From: an uncultured Oscillospiraceae bacterium
Lineage (GTDB): Bacteria > Bacillota > Clostridia > Oscillospirales > Oscillospiraceae
Reading direction: 5' to 3'
Length of the DNA stretch: 64,000 nt
NCBI GenBank assembly: GCA_934589225.1
Contig: CAKTNS010000004.1
Coordinates: forward strand, 1 to 64,000
Shown here: positions 24,293-33,384 of the stretch, one piece after another
Layout: every line of letters begins with the position of its first letter
Position numbering within the stretch: the first letter of the stretch is position 1
Program-made: the position numbers and the translations under genes
Notes under the pieces: generated by a model
Database searches by the model: none
What the model saw: the letters and a program-made list of their open reading frames with translations, nothing else
Told to the model about the DNA's origin: nothing

Positions 24293-26026
24293 TTACCGGA
24301 ACCGGACGGCCAGCCATTTTTCAAGCTCCATTTTTTTGGCCCGCTTGTCCATGCGGCTCACCAGGTCTTTATACAGGCTCTCCCAGTCCTCGATTTTTCG
24401 GGCACCGTGGACACGGGTGGCGATGTAGGGGCACTGTTGGAGCTTCCGCTTGCCGAAGGCCTGGGTGAAGGGATGCAGCACTCCCAGGGCCATGGCGTAG
24501 GGGGCCATGCGGAAATAGTATTCCGGGTCGGCAGCCAACAGCCGCTGCACGTCCTGGGCCGGCATATGCTTCATGTAGTGCCGCAGGCCCCGGAGCTGGG
24601 CCACGTCGTGGCGGTTGAGTTCGGTCCGCCGTCCGCCCCAGGCGGCGGGGAAGCCCAGCAGGATCTGGCCCAGACAGGCGACCAAGGGAATCCAGACCAC
24701 CCCGGCGATCAGGCCCAGAATCAGCCACACGGCCACGGAGATCCCCGCGGCCCAATAGCCGCTTTTGTTCCGGCCCATGGTGCAGAAGGCGGGCTTGTGG
24801 AGCTGCCAGGCGGTGATGACGGCGATGATGCCAAAAATCAGGCTCAACAGGACTTGCAGCGCCAGAATGGAGGTCATGTTCATGGCCATACAGATGCCGC
24901 AGAAGACCTGACTGACGCAGAGAATGTAGCGGTAGATGTTCCGGCTCCGTTCCGAGGTTTTGCAGATGGCGCTTTCCCCGGGGATCATGGCGGCGGTGCG
25001 CCGCAGGGCCTTGGCATAGGCCAGGCTGGAGGCATCGATGACCCGCCGCTCGCCGAAGAGCCCCCGGAAGGCCCGGACCTCAAAGAGGCTGCGCTCGTTG
25101 CCCATGTCCATGCGCTTGTGCAGCAGAATCCGGCGGCCGTCGGCCTGGATCAGGATGTAGCCCAGCTGTGCCCAGCCCAGGACCATCATGGTCAGGTCGC
25201 CGCCGTTTAAGAACAGGCGGCAGCCCAACTCTCCGGCGGTGACACCCTCCAAGGGGATGGTGCATTCCTCCCGGCGGGCGGGGAAGGTCCGCAGAAACAG
25301 CAGCCAGTAGACAAGGGCCACGGCGGCGGTAATGCCCATGGGCACCAGTTCCGGGTTGCCGTTTCGGTAGTAGGTGCTGACCCCCGGGAACATGGCGGGG
25401 GTGACCTTCAGGCTCATGCTGACGGATTCGTGGTCATTAAAGCCGTTTTTGGTGCTGCCTGTCAGCATTTTGCCGTCGATCAGCAGGTTCAGCTCCGAGG
25501 CAAGACCGTTCTGCCGGTAGGTGCTGTAAAAATCCGGGGTCAGGGGGTAATTTTCCGGCAGGGTGATGGTGTAGGTCATGGCACTGATGGGGTAGGCAAA
25601 GCCGCTGAGGATGTCCAGATTCAGATTCAGAGTGTCTTTTTCCACAACGCCCTTGTCGTTGACGGCCACGGTGACCACCTGGGGCAGGGTATAGCTGATG
25701 GAAATCACAAAGTCGCCCGGCTGCCCACCGGTGACCTTGCTGAGGCTCACCATATTGTAGTTGCCGGACTTGCTGACGGCGGGGGAACTGCCGTTGACGG
25801 TGATCCCCGTGGCCTTGGCCGGCAGGGGGAAGACCAGGTTGGCATTCGCCTCATCCAGATGCAGATTCATTTGCAGGGTCACCATGGCATCGCCGTCAAT
25901 ATTGACGGTGCCGGTAAAGTCCACCCGGGTGGCGGCGCTTTCCGCAGAGGCGGGCAGGACAAAACACAGCAGGGCCACGCAGCCCAGCACAAAGGCCATG
26001 GAAAAGAGCCTGAAAAGTCGCTTCAA
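24293..26026 (-). CDS. DUF2207-like exported membrane protein
   Basis: This 577-residue protein has a signal peptide, an extracellular beta-rich DUF2207-type domain (residues 30-215; D-F-T-G-T-V, F-P-L-P, S-I-S-Y-T-L-P), a membrane helix near 220, a cytoplasmic segment, two or more membrane helices near 365-440 and a C-terminal cytoplasmic tail. Function in the family is unknown. The start is probably the TTG at 26026, because GGAGG sits 8 bases upstream; an in-frame ATG at 26041 has no such site. Confidence 0.75.
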   Translation of the reverse strand: MKRLFRLFSMAFVLGCVALLCFVLPASAESAATRVDFTGTVNIDGDAMVTLQMNLHLDEANANLVFPLPAKATGITVNGSSPAVSKSGNYNMVSLSKVTGGQPGDFVISISYTLPQVVTVAVNDKGVVEKDTLNLNLDILSGFAYPISAMTYTITLPENYPLTPDFYSTYRQNGLASELNLLIDGKMLTGSTKNGFNDHESVSMSLKVTPAMFPGVSTYYRNGNPELVPMGITAAVALVYWLLFLRTFPARREECTIPLEGVTAGELGCRLFLNGGDLTMMVLGWAQLGYILIQADGRRILLHKRMDMGNERSLFEVRAFRGLFGERRVIDASSLAYAKALRRTAAMIPGESAICKTSERSRNIYRYILCVSQVFCGICMAMNMTSILALQVLLSLIFGIIAVITAWQLHKPAFCTMGRNKSGYWAAGISVAVWLILGLIAGVVWIPLVACLGQILLGFPAAWGGRRTELNRHDVAQLRGLRHYMKHMPAQDVQRLLAADPEYYFRMAPYAMALGVLHPFTQAFGKRKLQQCPYIATRVHGARKIEDWESLYKDLVSRMDKRAKKMELEKWLAVRFR

Positions 26027-26123
26027 AGGAGGTACCTCCATCCCTAACGCGTTAACGCATAGTTTTCCTCATTCTACCATGAAACCCGGGGGAAAGCAAG
26101 AAAATCTTAGAGAAATGCATGGA

Positions 26124-26158
26124 AAATCCCTCCGGAACCAAAGGCCCGGAGGGAAAAT
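26124..26158 (-). terminator. Terminator of the SCIFF-maturase-decarboxylase operon
   Basis: A 9-bp GC-rich stem (TCCCTCCGG 26127-26135 with CCGGAGGGA 26146-26154) abuts the stop of the decarboxylase gene, with TTTT on the minus strand after it. Confidence 0.8.
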
Positions 26159-27465
26159 CACTTGACAACGGTCACATGGCTGTAGCCAAAATGGGCAAGA
26201 AGCCGGGGCAGTTCCCCGTCGATGCGCTCGCCGCACATCACAAGGGGCACCGCCGGGGGGCAGCTGACGGAGGCATCCGCCAGAATGCGGCCCTGACTTT
26301 GGGCCACGGGCACCGTCTCCTTCGGTCCGAAGGCCGCCTGCCGGGGGGTCAGCACCGGCTCCGGGCGGCACCGGGGCAGAACGCAGTCCCGGGGCGCCCT
26401 TTTAGGAAGGGCCACCAGGGCCTGTTCCAGACGGGCCAGCTCCTCCGGCGTGTTTTCCGGGGTGAACATGAAGACAATGTGACTTTCATCCGCAAATTCC
26501 GGGAAAATGTTCTGGGATTCCAGAATATCCGCCACTTCTTCTCCGGTGTACCCCCAGGGGCTTGTGCGCACCGTCAGCTTCAAAAGCTCGTCCCCCACCA
26601 GGGAGAACCCCCGGGCCAAGAGAGTGCCCTTCAGGGCGGCCAGCCGGGGGGCCAGAGCCAAAAGACGCTGGGGAAGGGTCTCTAAGTAGGGATTGCACAG
26701 GTCTAAGGACTGTAAAATCAGGTAAGAGGGGCTGGTGGAGCCAAAGAGGGCCATGGCGCTTTTAAGGGGCTGCCGGTCCTCCTCCTGCCGGAAGTGGAGA
26801 TAGGCTCCGCCGGTGAGCACCGGAAGGGTCTTGTGGGCGGAGTCGCAGCAAAGGTCCGCCCCCAGGTCCATGGGGTGGCGGCTCCGGGGGAGGAAGCGCA
26901 GATAGGCCCCGTGGGCATTGTCCACCAGCAGCGGCACCCCGTGGCCATGGCACACCCGGGCAATGCCCTCAATATCTGCCGTATTCCCCAGATAGTCCGG
27001 GCTCGTCACATAGACGGCGAAGGGCTTTTCCGGTTCCTCCAGAATGGCCGCCTCCACCTGCTCCGGGGTCAGGGGGCAGCTGAGATAGTCCTCCCCGGCC
27101 CACAGCCAGCGGATGGGGAAGTCCAGGAGGATGGCGGTATTGAGAAAGCTTTTGTGGGCGTTCCGTCCGGCCAGAATCCGGCCCCGGGAGTTCGCCTGGG
27201 TGTAGGCCAAAAACAGCATGGCCCGGATGCACAGGCTGGAGCCCTCGGCGGAGTACACCGTGGGGCAGCCGAAGAGCGCCCCGGCGTTTTCTTCGCTCTG
27301 CGCAATAATGCCGGAAGCATGAAAAAGGTCATCCGCCCCGTGGATTTCCGTTAAATCCCGGTCCTCGCAGCCAAGTTTATTGACGCCTTTGTGCCCCGGC
27401 ATGTGAAACCGTGCCGGGGCATTCTTGGCGTATTGGGTCACAAAATCAAAAATGGGGGTCTTCAC
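26158..27465 (-). CDS. PLP-dependent Orn/Lys/Arg decarboxylase-family protein
   Basis: This 435-residue fold-type I PLP enzyme has R-F-H-M-P-G-H-K-G near residue 19, D-N-A-H-G-A-Y near 182 and the PLP lysine K212 in D-S-A-H-K-T-L-P. It resembles short YaaO/SpeA-type decarboxylases lacking the wing domain. Amino acid specificity cannot be set from sequence. The GTG start overlaps the maturase stop (GTGA), so it is the third gene of the SCIFF operon. A GGGAGA site lies upstream. Confidence 0.88.
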   Translation of the reverse strand: MKTPIFDFVTQYAKNAPARFHMPGHKGVNKLGCEDRDLTEIHGADDLFHASGIIAQSEENAGALFGCPTVYSAEGSSLCIRAMLFLAYTQANSRGRILAGRNAHKSFLNTAILLDFPIRWLWAGEDYLSCPLTPEQVEAAILEEPEKPFAVYVTSPDYLGNTADIEGIARVCHGHGVPLLVDNAHGAYLRFLPRSRHPMDLGADLCCDSAHKTLPVLTGGAYLHFRQEEDRQPLKSAMALFGSTSPSYLILQSLDLCNPYLETLPQRLLALAPRLAALKGTLLARGFSLVGDELLKLTVRTSPWGYTGEEVADILESQNIFPEFADESHIVFMFTPENTPEELARLEQALVALPKRAPRDCVLPRCRPEPVLTPRQAAFGPKETVPVAQSQGRILADASVSCPPAVPLVMCGERIDGELPRLLAHFGYSHVTVVK

Positions 27466-28838
27466 TGGGGGTCTCCCAGCTTTTCCGCAACCTGAACCAT
27501 AATGGCGCACTCCATCCGCTTCCGGAAGAGCTTGCAGCCGGATTCATAGACCCCCTTGACGGAGCCCGTGGCGTGGTAGGCGTTGGCGGCGCAGCCGCCG
27601 GAGCAGTAAAGCCGGGCCCAGCAGTCGTGGCAGTCCGGCCGGGCATAGACATTGCAGGAGGCAAATTCCTGCTGAATTTCCGTATTGGTGACCCCGTCCC
27701 AGATGTTGCCCAGCTTGAACTTCTCCTCGCCTACAAACTGATGGCAGGGGTACAGGTCACCCCAGGGGGTCACGGCCATGTATTCCGTTCCGCTGCCGCA
27801 GCCGGAAATGCGCTTGTAAATGCAGGGGCCGCCGGTGAGGTCGATCATGTAGTGGTAGAAGGTGAAGGGACGGCCCTCTTTGTACCGCTCCAGCTGGAGG
27901 CAGGCCAGCTCCTCATACTGCTGCATGACAATGGCCAGATCCTCTTCGGTGAGCCCGGCAGGGTCTCCCGCGGCGGTGACCACCGGCTCCATGGAAAGCT
28001 CCGTAAAGCCCAGGTCCAGCATGGTCTTGATGTCTTTCAAGAAATCCGGGTTGGCGTGGGTGAAGGTGCCCCGCATATAGTAGTCCTTGCCCCCACGCTG
28101 GCGCACCAGCTCCTGGAACTTGGGCACGATCCGGTCAAAGCTGCCGTGGCCCGCGTAGTCCACCCGGAACCGGTCGTGAATTTCCTTCCGGCCGTCCAGG
28201 CTTAAAACCACGTTGCTCATTTCCTTGTTGGCAAAGTCGATGACATCCTGGTCAATGAGCATGCCGTTGGTGGTCAGGGTGAAGCGGAAGTTCTTCCCCG
28301 CCTCCTTTTCGATGCTCCGGGCATAGGCCACCAGCTGCTTCACCACGTCAAAGTTCATGAGGGGTTCGCCGCCGAAGAAGTCCACTTCCAGATTCTTCCG
28401 GCTGCCGGAGTGGCTTACCAGAAAGTCCAGGGCCTGCTTGCCCACCTCATAAGACATGATGGCCCGGTCCCCGTGGTACTTGCCCTGGGAGGCGAAGCAG
28501 TAGGAGCAGTTGAGGTTGCAGGTGTGGGCGATGTGCAGGCACAGGGCCTTTACCACCCCGGAGGTCCGGGCCTTCAGCTCCCCTGCCATGGAGGCAAAGG
28601 TGTCCGGGGTGAAGAGCTTGCCTGTATCCTTCAAAGAAGTGATGTCGTCATAGCATTCCGAAAGCTCCTGGGGGTCGATTTCCGGATACTTGGCCGCAAC
28701 CTGGGCCAGGGCCTCTTCCCGGGAGGTGGATTCGTAGAGGCCAATGAGGTCATAGGCGGCCTCATCCACCACATGGACCGAGCCGGAGCAGATGTCCAGA
28801 ACGATGTTATAGCCGTTTAACTGATACTGATGGATCAT
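27462..28838 (-). CDS. SCIFF radical SAM maturase (thioether-forming, SPASM domain)
   Basis: This 458-residue enzyme installs Cys-to-Thr thioether bridges in the SCIFF peptide encoded just upstream. Residues 1-80 form a RiPP-recognition-like domain. The radical SAM cysteines are C107, C111 and C114 (C-N-L-N-C-S-Y-C). A SPASM/twitch region near the C-terminus holds the auxiliary-cluster cysteines (C-H-D-C-W-A-R-L-Y-C-S-G-G-C). The ATG at 28838 has GAGGAG upstream. The family is known in Clostridia, where peptide and maturase always co-occur. Confidence 0.95.
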   Translation of the reverse strand: MIHQYQLNGYNIVLDICSGSVHVVDEAAYDLIGLYESTSREEALAQVAAKYPEIDPQELSECYDDITSLKDTGKLFTPDTFASMAGELKARTSGVVKALCLHIAHTCNLNCSYCFASQGKYHGDRAIMSYEVGKQALDFLVSHSGSRKNLEVDFFGGEPLMNFDVVKQLVAYARSIEKEAGKNFRFTLTTNGMLIDQDVIDFANKEMSNVVLSLDGRKEIHDRFRVDYAGHGSFDRIVPKFQELVRQRGGKDYYMRGTFTHANPDFLKDIKTMLDLGFTELSMEPVVTAAGDPAGLTEEDLAIVMQQYEELACLQLERYKEGRPFTFYHYMIDLTGGPCIYKRISGCGSGTEYMAVTPWGDLYPCHQFVGEEKFKLGNIWDGVTNTEIQQEFASCNVYARPDCHDCWARLYCSGGCAANAYHATGSVKGVYESGCKLFRKRMECAIMVQVAEKLGDPQ

Positions 28839-28857
28839 ATTGTTCTCCTCGTACATG

Positions 28858-28889
28858 AAAAATGCCGCCCAAACAGGCGGCATTTTTTC
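28858..28889 (-). terminator. Hairpin between SCIFF and its maturase (attenuator)
   Basis: AATGCCGCC and GGCGGCATT form a strong stem followed by TTTTT on the minus strand. It lies between the peptide stop and the maturase start, and would make peptide mRNA more abundant than maturase mRNA. Confidence 0.82.
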
Positions 28890-28898
28890 AAAAATAAC

Positions 28899-29045
28899 TT
28901 ACTTATTCTTGTTCTCGCACTTCTGGTTGGCGATGCCGCTGCTGGTCTTGCAAGCAGACTGGCAGGAGGTCTGGCACTCGCCGCAGCCGCCATTCTTGGC
29001 GCTCTGGCACAGGTTACGGGTCTCGATGGTCTGGATATGCTTCAT
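28899..29045 (-). CDS. scfA: SCIFF peptide (six cysteines in forty-five residues)
   Basis: This 48-residue ribosomal peptide precursor starts M-K-H-I-Q-T-I-E-T-R-N-L-C and has six cysteines at 13, 21, 24, 28, 32 and 43, with the signature G-G-C-G-E-C-Q-T-S-C-Q-S-A-C. It matches SCIFF, a peptide nearly universal in Clostridia and of unknown physiological role. AGGAGG lies 9 bases before the ATG, and a consensus promoter precedes it. Thr and Ser residues near the C-terminal half are candidate thioether partners. Confidence 0.97.
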   Translation of the reverse strand: MKHIQTIETRNLCQSAKNGGCGECQTSCQSACKTSSGIANQKCENKNK

Positions 29046-29079
29046 GGAAGTTTCCTCCTGATAGTTTTTTTATTCTTAA

Positions 29080-29108
29080 AGTCTATCATGTAAAGCGGGA
29101 AATGTCAA
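29080..29108 (-). promoter_or_regulatory. Promoter of the SCIFF operon
   Basis: On the minus strand, TTGACA (29108-29103), a 17-bp spacer and TAGACT (29085-29080) lie 35 bases upstream of the SCIFF ATG. Confidence 0.82.
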
Positions 29109-29403
29109 TTGCCTTTTCTCAAAAAATGGGTGGCGGCATCTTCTCTGGTTCAATGTTCTCCATGTCTGCGTTCTGTTTTATTTGTGGTATCCTGGTTGCA
29201 ATCCATAGCGATTGCCTCCGGTGAATGGTGTTGGGGAACTTCATTCTACCATATGGGAAGTCACTATGGATTTCTTTTTCCGGGTGTCCAACTTCATTTT
29301 ACAACGCACGGTTTTTCCTTTGGAGCGTATTTTTCAACACAACCGTTTACAGTCCATCCCCCATGAAAGCAGGAGCGTTTCCGACTTCCGTGGGAGTGGG
29401 ATT
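29109..29403. other. Non-coding spacer downstream of the nitrogenase-like operon
   Basis: About 295 bases separate the SCIFF promoter from the last nitrogenase-like gene. It is AT-richer than its surroundings. Short reading frames exist, but none has a convincing ribosome binding site or recognisable product. No clear terminator stem was seen. Confidence 0.5.
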
Positions 29404-30564
29404 TCATTGGAGAAAGGGGTAGAGCGTATGCAACAGGTTGGCGGCCCCCTGTATGCCAGTATAGGGAATGTAGGGGGTGAGCATTTGCCGACTCAGAGTG
29501 GGATAGTCCAGGCACAAAGTAGCTGCCTGGGGATGCAGTTCACAGGCAGCACCGCAGCCCAGAAAGACAGTACCGGGGGAAACATCCTGTAGGGGCCCCA
29601 CCATGCCGGTTTTGCAGAAGGTAGTCGCATCCTGCGGCGGCTGGAAAGGAAGCCCGGCTTCTTCCGTAAGGAACTCCAGGAGAGCACTTTGGCGGCTTTC
29701 ACGCACATCGATCCGAAGGGGGTGAATGCCCTGGGGGGTATTCATCCGAAAATTGAATATGATCCGGGAAACCCGCCGGGATTCTTCCTGCCATCCAGGA
29801 TTCCGGTTTAACTTCAGGGCTTTTTCGGCATGACACAGCATTTTGTGAGAGCCGGAAATACCATAGGGCAGACCGCAATACCAGGGCGTACCCCAGAGTG
29901 TCTGGGCGGCTGTTGCCAAAGGAAGGGCACAGGGGTCTGCCACCAGAATCCAGTCTGCTTTTCTCACATCGGAAAGGGCGTACTTTCCGTCTTGCCGGTT
30001 CAACAGGGCGACACCCAAGTAGTCCCGGAGCATTCGCCGGATTTCATTTACATCGGCAGTACCGTTCCAAGCAGAGGCATCCAGGCCCAGAACCAGTGCC
30101 CGGTTTTCTCCGGCTTCCCGTGGGCGGCCCGCCTGAGTCAGAGCCTGGGCCGCCATGGTATGGGCCTGTTCAAAACCAAGTTCCTCCCGGCCCTCCATAG
30201 GAATCCGATCCCAGCACAAAAGCCTGGCAGAAACCTCCTGCTGAAGCCGATGGCAGAGACCCTCCAGGTCGGTTCCGATAATTTCACTGACCGGGGAGGA
30301 GGTGACAAACAGCACCTTGGGGGCGGCGATTCGATCCAGCTCCCGGATCGCGTCCTCCAAATTGTCCGTATCTCCAAAAATAATCTGTTTTTCTTCCAGC
30401 CCGGTGGTAAACAGGTTCTGCACATCTCCGCCGATGGAGCTTTGGGCATAGTGCATGGTTCCCTCTGGGCCAAACTCCACCAAGGCGGCATCCAGCCAAC
30501 CGGAAACCGCCCGGAGAAATCCGGCTCTGGGAGACAGCGGTGGGAGATTTTCGTATACGATCAT
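29404..30564 (-). CDS. Nitrogenase component 1-like subunit lacking cluster cysteines
   Basis: This 386-residue protein resembles the oxidoreductase/nitrogenase component 1 family: V-L-F-V-T-S-S-P-V-S-E-I-I-G-T-D near residue 85 matches the T-S-C-P-x-x-x-I-G-x-D segment of NifD/NifK, but serine replaces the cluster cysteine. The two other N-terminal cysteine positions are also absent. It should pair with the upstream subunit, as BchB pairs with BchN. The ATG overlaps the preceding stop by 4 bases (ATGA). Last gene of the cobalamin-riboswitch operon. The substrate is unknown. Confidence 0.8.
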   Translation of the reverse strand: MIVYENLPPLSPRAGFLRAVSGWLDAALVEFGPEGTMHYAQSSIGGDVQNLFTTGLEEKQIIFGDTDNLEDAIRELDRIAAPKVLFVTSSPVSEIIGTDLEGLCHRLQQEVSARLLCWDRIPMEGREELGFEQAHTMAAQALTQAGRPREAGENRALVLGLDASAWNGTADVNEIRRMLRDYLGVALLNRQDGKYALSDVRKADWILVADPCALPLATAAQTLWGTPWYCGLPYGISGSHKMLCHAEKALKLNRNPGWQEESRRVSRIIFNFRMNTPQGIHPLRIDVRESRQSALLEFLTEEAGLPFQPPQDATTFCKTGMVGPLQDVSPGTVFLGCGAACELHPQAATLCLDYPTLSRQMLTPYIPYTGIQGAANLLHTLYPFLQ

Positions 30565-31808
30565 CCTGCATCCCTCCCGGATCGTAAGGATTCTGCCAGC
30601 TGGTTGAGACAGTTTCGATAGAAGGCAAATCCGGCCTCCACTGGTCTGGTTTTCAGATTTACATGGACGGTGGAATACTGCTCCAGGACACTGCCCACCG
30701 CACCGATAAAGTAATCCGGAGGACACTGGGCAAGCATGGCTTCTACGGCCTGGCTGCTGGCATTTTGGAGCATACGGGGATTGGCAAGGGCTTCCAGAGC
30801 TTGTCTGCTAAAATCATCCTGATCTATTACGCTTCCCAGGAAAATGACAGTGGGAATCATGCCCAATTGTGTCAAAAACAGGCAGGTTTCAAAGGGATAG
30901 AGAATAACCTGGCTGTAAAAAAAGGTTTTCCCGGTAAGCTGAGGCCGCAGATCATCCACAAGGGTACGGATAGCCTCCAGGTTTTCGTTGATAAAGGGCT
31001 GTAAATTGTTACCGGTCAGAGTTTCCAAAGATTTCCATGCGCTGATCGTGGCATTCAAGTTCAACTTTTGGTCAAAACGGATATAGGGAATATCGTAAAG
31101 TTTTTGAAGCTTTTTACCGGTTTCCAAACCGGTGCCATCTAAAACCAGCGTAAACTCCACCTGGGACAGGGCTTCCAGCTTGTCCATGGTGATATCATAA
31201 GGAAGAATGCTGTCCAGCTGATAGCCCTGCGCCAACAGGTAACGGACAGGTTCGGACTGGGCAGCCCCGGGGTGGCGAGCACCCAGTACGGCGAAGTGCC
31301 GGGGCTTTTTGAGACCGGGACGAACGCAGCCGGTAAGGGCGGCCAGTGCCTGCTCCATGCCTTGAAAATAGCTAAAGGTTTTGAAATTTTCTGTAGGAAT
31401 CAGGGTGATGGTTTTCCCTGTGCGGGCGGCAACGGTATTCACCACGCTTTGCAAATCCTCGGAGAGCACCTCCAGGCTACAGGAGGTTACCAGGAATACC
31501 GCTTTGGTACCGGGGCGATTGGCCTCCCGGTCCAGTAGGTCTTCCAGCTGGGGACGAATGCCGAAGATGACATCGGAATCGGATAGCTGTACTGCCAAAA
31601 TCCGGGACCCACCCTTGCCCTGCTGTTGGTGAAGGGTTTCCAGCTTGGCATAGTATACGCAGTCCTGGGTTCCGATATAAATCAGGGTTACATTCTGAAT
31701 GCCGGAGAACACGGCTCCCACACCGAAAAGAGGACAGTGCTTGCCGGGGGAGATGGTTTTTGAGTACTGGGGCACCTGCCGGGGGGTGACAAATTCATGT
31801 AGGTACAT
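30561..31808 (-). CDS. Nitrogenase component 1-like subunit with three cluster cysteines
   Basis: This 415-residue protein belongs to the nitrogenase component 1 superfamily. C25 (K-H-C-P-L-F-G), C50 (G-T-Q-D-C-V-Y-Y) and C110 (V-T-S-C-S-L-E-V-L-S-E-D) match the spacing of the three P-cluster ligands of NifD/NifK and of the three cysteines in BchN-type subunits. No typical FeMo-cofactor Cys/His pocket was recognised. The ATG at 31808 lies just past the NifH-like stop, with TAAGGAG as stop plus ribosome binding site. It is likely the cluster-bearing half of a heterodimeric reductase fed by the NifH-like protein. Confidence 0.85.
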   Translation of the reverse strand: MYLHEFVTPRQVPQYSKTISPGKHCPLFGVGAVFSGIQNVTLIYIGTQDCVYYAKLETLHQQQGKGGSRILAVQLSDSDVIFGIRPQLEDLLDREANRPGTKAVFLVTSCSLEVLSEDLQSVVNTVAARTGKTITLIPTENFKTFSYFQGMEQALAALTGCVRPGLKKPRHFAVLGARHPGAAQSEPVRYLLAQGYQLDSILPYDITMDKLEALSQVEFTLVLDGTGLETGKKLQKLYDIPYIRFDQKLNLNATISAWKSLETLTGNNLQPFINENLEAIRTLVDDLRPQLTGKTFFYSQVILYPFETCLFLTQLGMIPTVIFLGSVIDQDDFSRQALEALANPRMLQNASSQAVEAMLAQCPPDYFIGAVGSVLEQYSTVHVNLKTRPVEAGFAFYRNCLNQLAESLRSGRDAG

Positions 31809-31818
31809 GGCAGACTCC

Positions 31819-32574
31819 TTACTGCTCCCGGAAGGCAGAGAGCTTCTCCGCCAAATCCAGATAGACCAGAGCCTGGTCACTTTCCGGGAACTGGGCAACT
31901 ACGGTTCTGCCCAGGTCTTCTGCCTGCTGCACCAGGGAGCACCGGGGAACGGTGCCGAAAATAGGCACATGTTCCTCCTGTGCGAATTGCTCCACCTTCT
32001 CCATCTCCCGGTCAATATTGCGCCGGTTTACAATCAAGCCTCCCAGCTTCAAAGGCGTATAGGCGGAGAACTCCCGAACGGCAGTGCAGATGTTTCCGGC
32101 TGCGTACAGAGACATCATTTCTCCACTGGTAACCACCAGAACTACATCGGCATAGCCCCCACGCAAAGGCATGGCAAAGCCGCCACAGACCACATCCCCC
32201 AACACGTCGTAGAGAACAATGTCCGGTTGATAGGTTTCATAGGCATGGAGGGTTGAAAGCGTGTCAAAGGCAGACACGATCCCCTTTCCGGCACAGCCTC
32301 TGCCGGGGGTAGGGCCGCCAGCTTCGGCACAGAGAACCCCAGCCTCCCCTACAAATACGACATCCTCCAGAGTGATGGCACTGCCCTTTGTGCGGATGGT
32401 ATCCAGCACCGTTGGAATCCGCTTGCCCCCCATAAGGTTGCAGGTAGAGTCGGATTTTGGGTCGCAGCCAATCTGCATAACTTTCTTTCCCTGGCGGGCA
32501 AGGGCACAAGACAGGTTTGAAACAGTGGTGGACTTTCCAATGCCACCTTTCCCGTATACGGCAATTTTAAGCAT
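31819..32574 (-). CDS. NifH/BchL-like iron-sulfur ATPase
   Basis: This 251-residue dinitrogenase-reductase-like protein has the P-loop G-K-G-G-I-G-K-S-T at residues 8-16, the C-D-P-K-S-D-S-T switch segment and the two [4Fe-4S] cysteines C94 (G-R-G-C-A-G-K-G) and C130 ([10 protein letters not shown]). As a homodimer it would pass electrons to the component 1-like pair with ATP hydrolysis. It is shorter than NifH (about 290 residues). Its start overlaps the upstream ABC ATPase by 8 bases, so reductase and transporter are one operon. Confidence 0.92.
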   Translation of the reverse strand: MLKIAVYGKGGIGKSTTVSNLSCALARQGKKVMQIGCDPKSDSTCNLMGGKRIPTVLDTIRTKGSAITLEDVVFVGEAGVLCAEAGGPTPGRGCAGKGIVSAFDTLSTLHAYETYQPDIVLYDVLGDVVCGGFAMPLRGGYADVVLVVTSGEMMSLYAAGNICTAVREFSAYTPLKLGGLIVNRRNIDREMEKVEQFAQEEHVPIFGTVPRCSLVQQAEDLGRTVVAQFPESDQALVYLDLAEKLSAFREQ

Positions 32575-33382
32575 GATGTTGTTCCTCAGTCACCATTTTA
32601 GTTGGAATATAGTAGGCAGAGCCATGGTTGTAGGAAACTTTCTCCGTTTCTACCCGGAAAATGTCCCGCAACAGCTTTGCCTCATACAGCTCCTCCGGAG
32701 CGCCCTGGGCAGCCAGGACGCCGTCTTTCACCACAGCGATCCGGTCAGAGTAATAGGCAGCCTGGTTCAGGTCGTGGAGAACCATGACCACGCTGATTTT
32801 TTGCTCCTGCTGGATTTTCTTCACCAGGTCCAGCACTGCCAGCTGATAGGAAATATCCAGGAACGTGGTGGGTTCGTCCAGAAAGAGAATCTCCGGCTGC
32901 TGGGCCAGAGACATGGCGATCCATGCCATTTGGGACTCGCCTCCGGACAGGGTGGATACGGTGCGGAAGCGCATCCGGTCTACGCCGGTCAGATGCATCA
33001 TTTCCTCAATGATGGCGAAATCCGCACCGGTAAGTCTGCCGCCGAATTTGGCATAGGGCGCTCTGCCGTACTGAACCAGCCGCTCCACGGTGATATCCGG
33101 AGGGAGGGACTTTTTCTGAGGCAGAATCGCAATTCTGCGGGCAATTTTGTTGTTGCTCATGGTGGACAGATCACATCCGCCCAGGGTTACAGAGCCGCTG
33201 CTGAGCTTGAGCAGACGGCACATTCCCTTAATCAGCGTGCTTTTACCGGAGCCGTTGGGGCCAATGATGGTGAGAATTTCGTTGGGGCGAATACCCAGGC
33301 TGATATCCTTCACAATGGGGTGTCCACCGATGTCCACTTGAATGTGGTCGGCATAAAGCAGGTACTGTTCCTGGCTATTCAC
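32567..33382 (-). CDS. FecE/BtuD-type ABC transporter ATP-binding protein
   Basis: This 271-residue ATPase has Walker [11 protein letters not shown]-loop I-L-P-Q-K-K, signature L-S-G-G-E-S-Q, Walker [13 protein letters not shown] and switch histidine V-L-H-D-L-N-Q-A-A, typical of importers for siderophores, haem or cobalamin. The likely start is GTG 33382 with AGAGGTG upstream, right after the permease stop; an ATG at 33412 overlaps the permease by 28 bases. Confidence 0.93.
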   Translation of the reverse strand: MNSQEQYLLYADHIQVDIGGHPIVKDISLGIRPNEILTIIGPNGSGKSTLIKGMCRLLKLSSGSVTLGGCDLSTMSNNKIARRIAILPQKKSLPPDITVERLVQYGRAPYAKFGGRLTGADFAIIEEMMHLTGVDRMRFRTVSTLSGGESQMAWIAMSLAQQPEILFLDEPTTFLDISYQLAVLDLVKKIQQEQKISVVMVLHDLNQAAYYSDRIAVVKDGVLAAQGAPEELYEAKLLRDIFRVETEKVSYNHGSAYYIPTKMVTEEQHHA

Positions 33383-33384
33383 TG

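Noticed and set aside
29109..29366. 85-codon plus-strand frame next to the nitrogenase-like operon
   Set aside because: No ribosome binding site and no recognisable features.
29404..32574. Nitrogenase for N2 fixation
   Set aside because: One component 1-like subunit lacks all cluster cysteines, the chains are shorter than NifD/NifK, and no cofactor assembly genes occur nearby.
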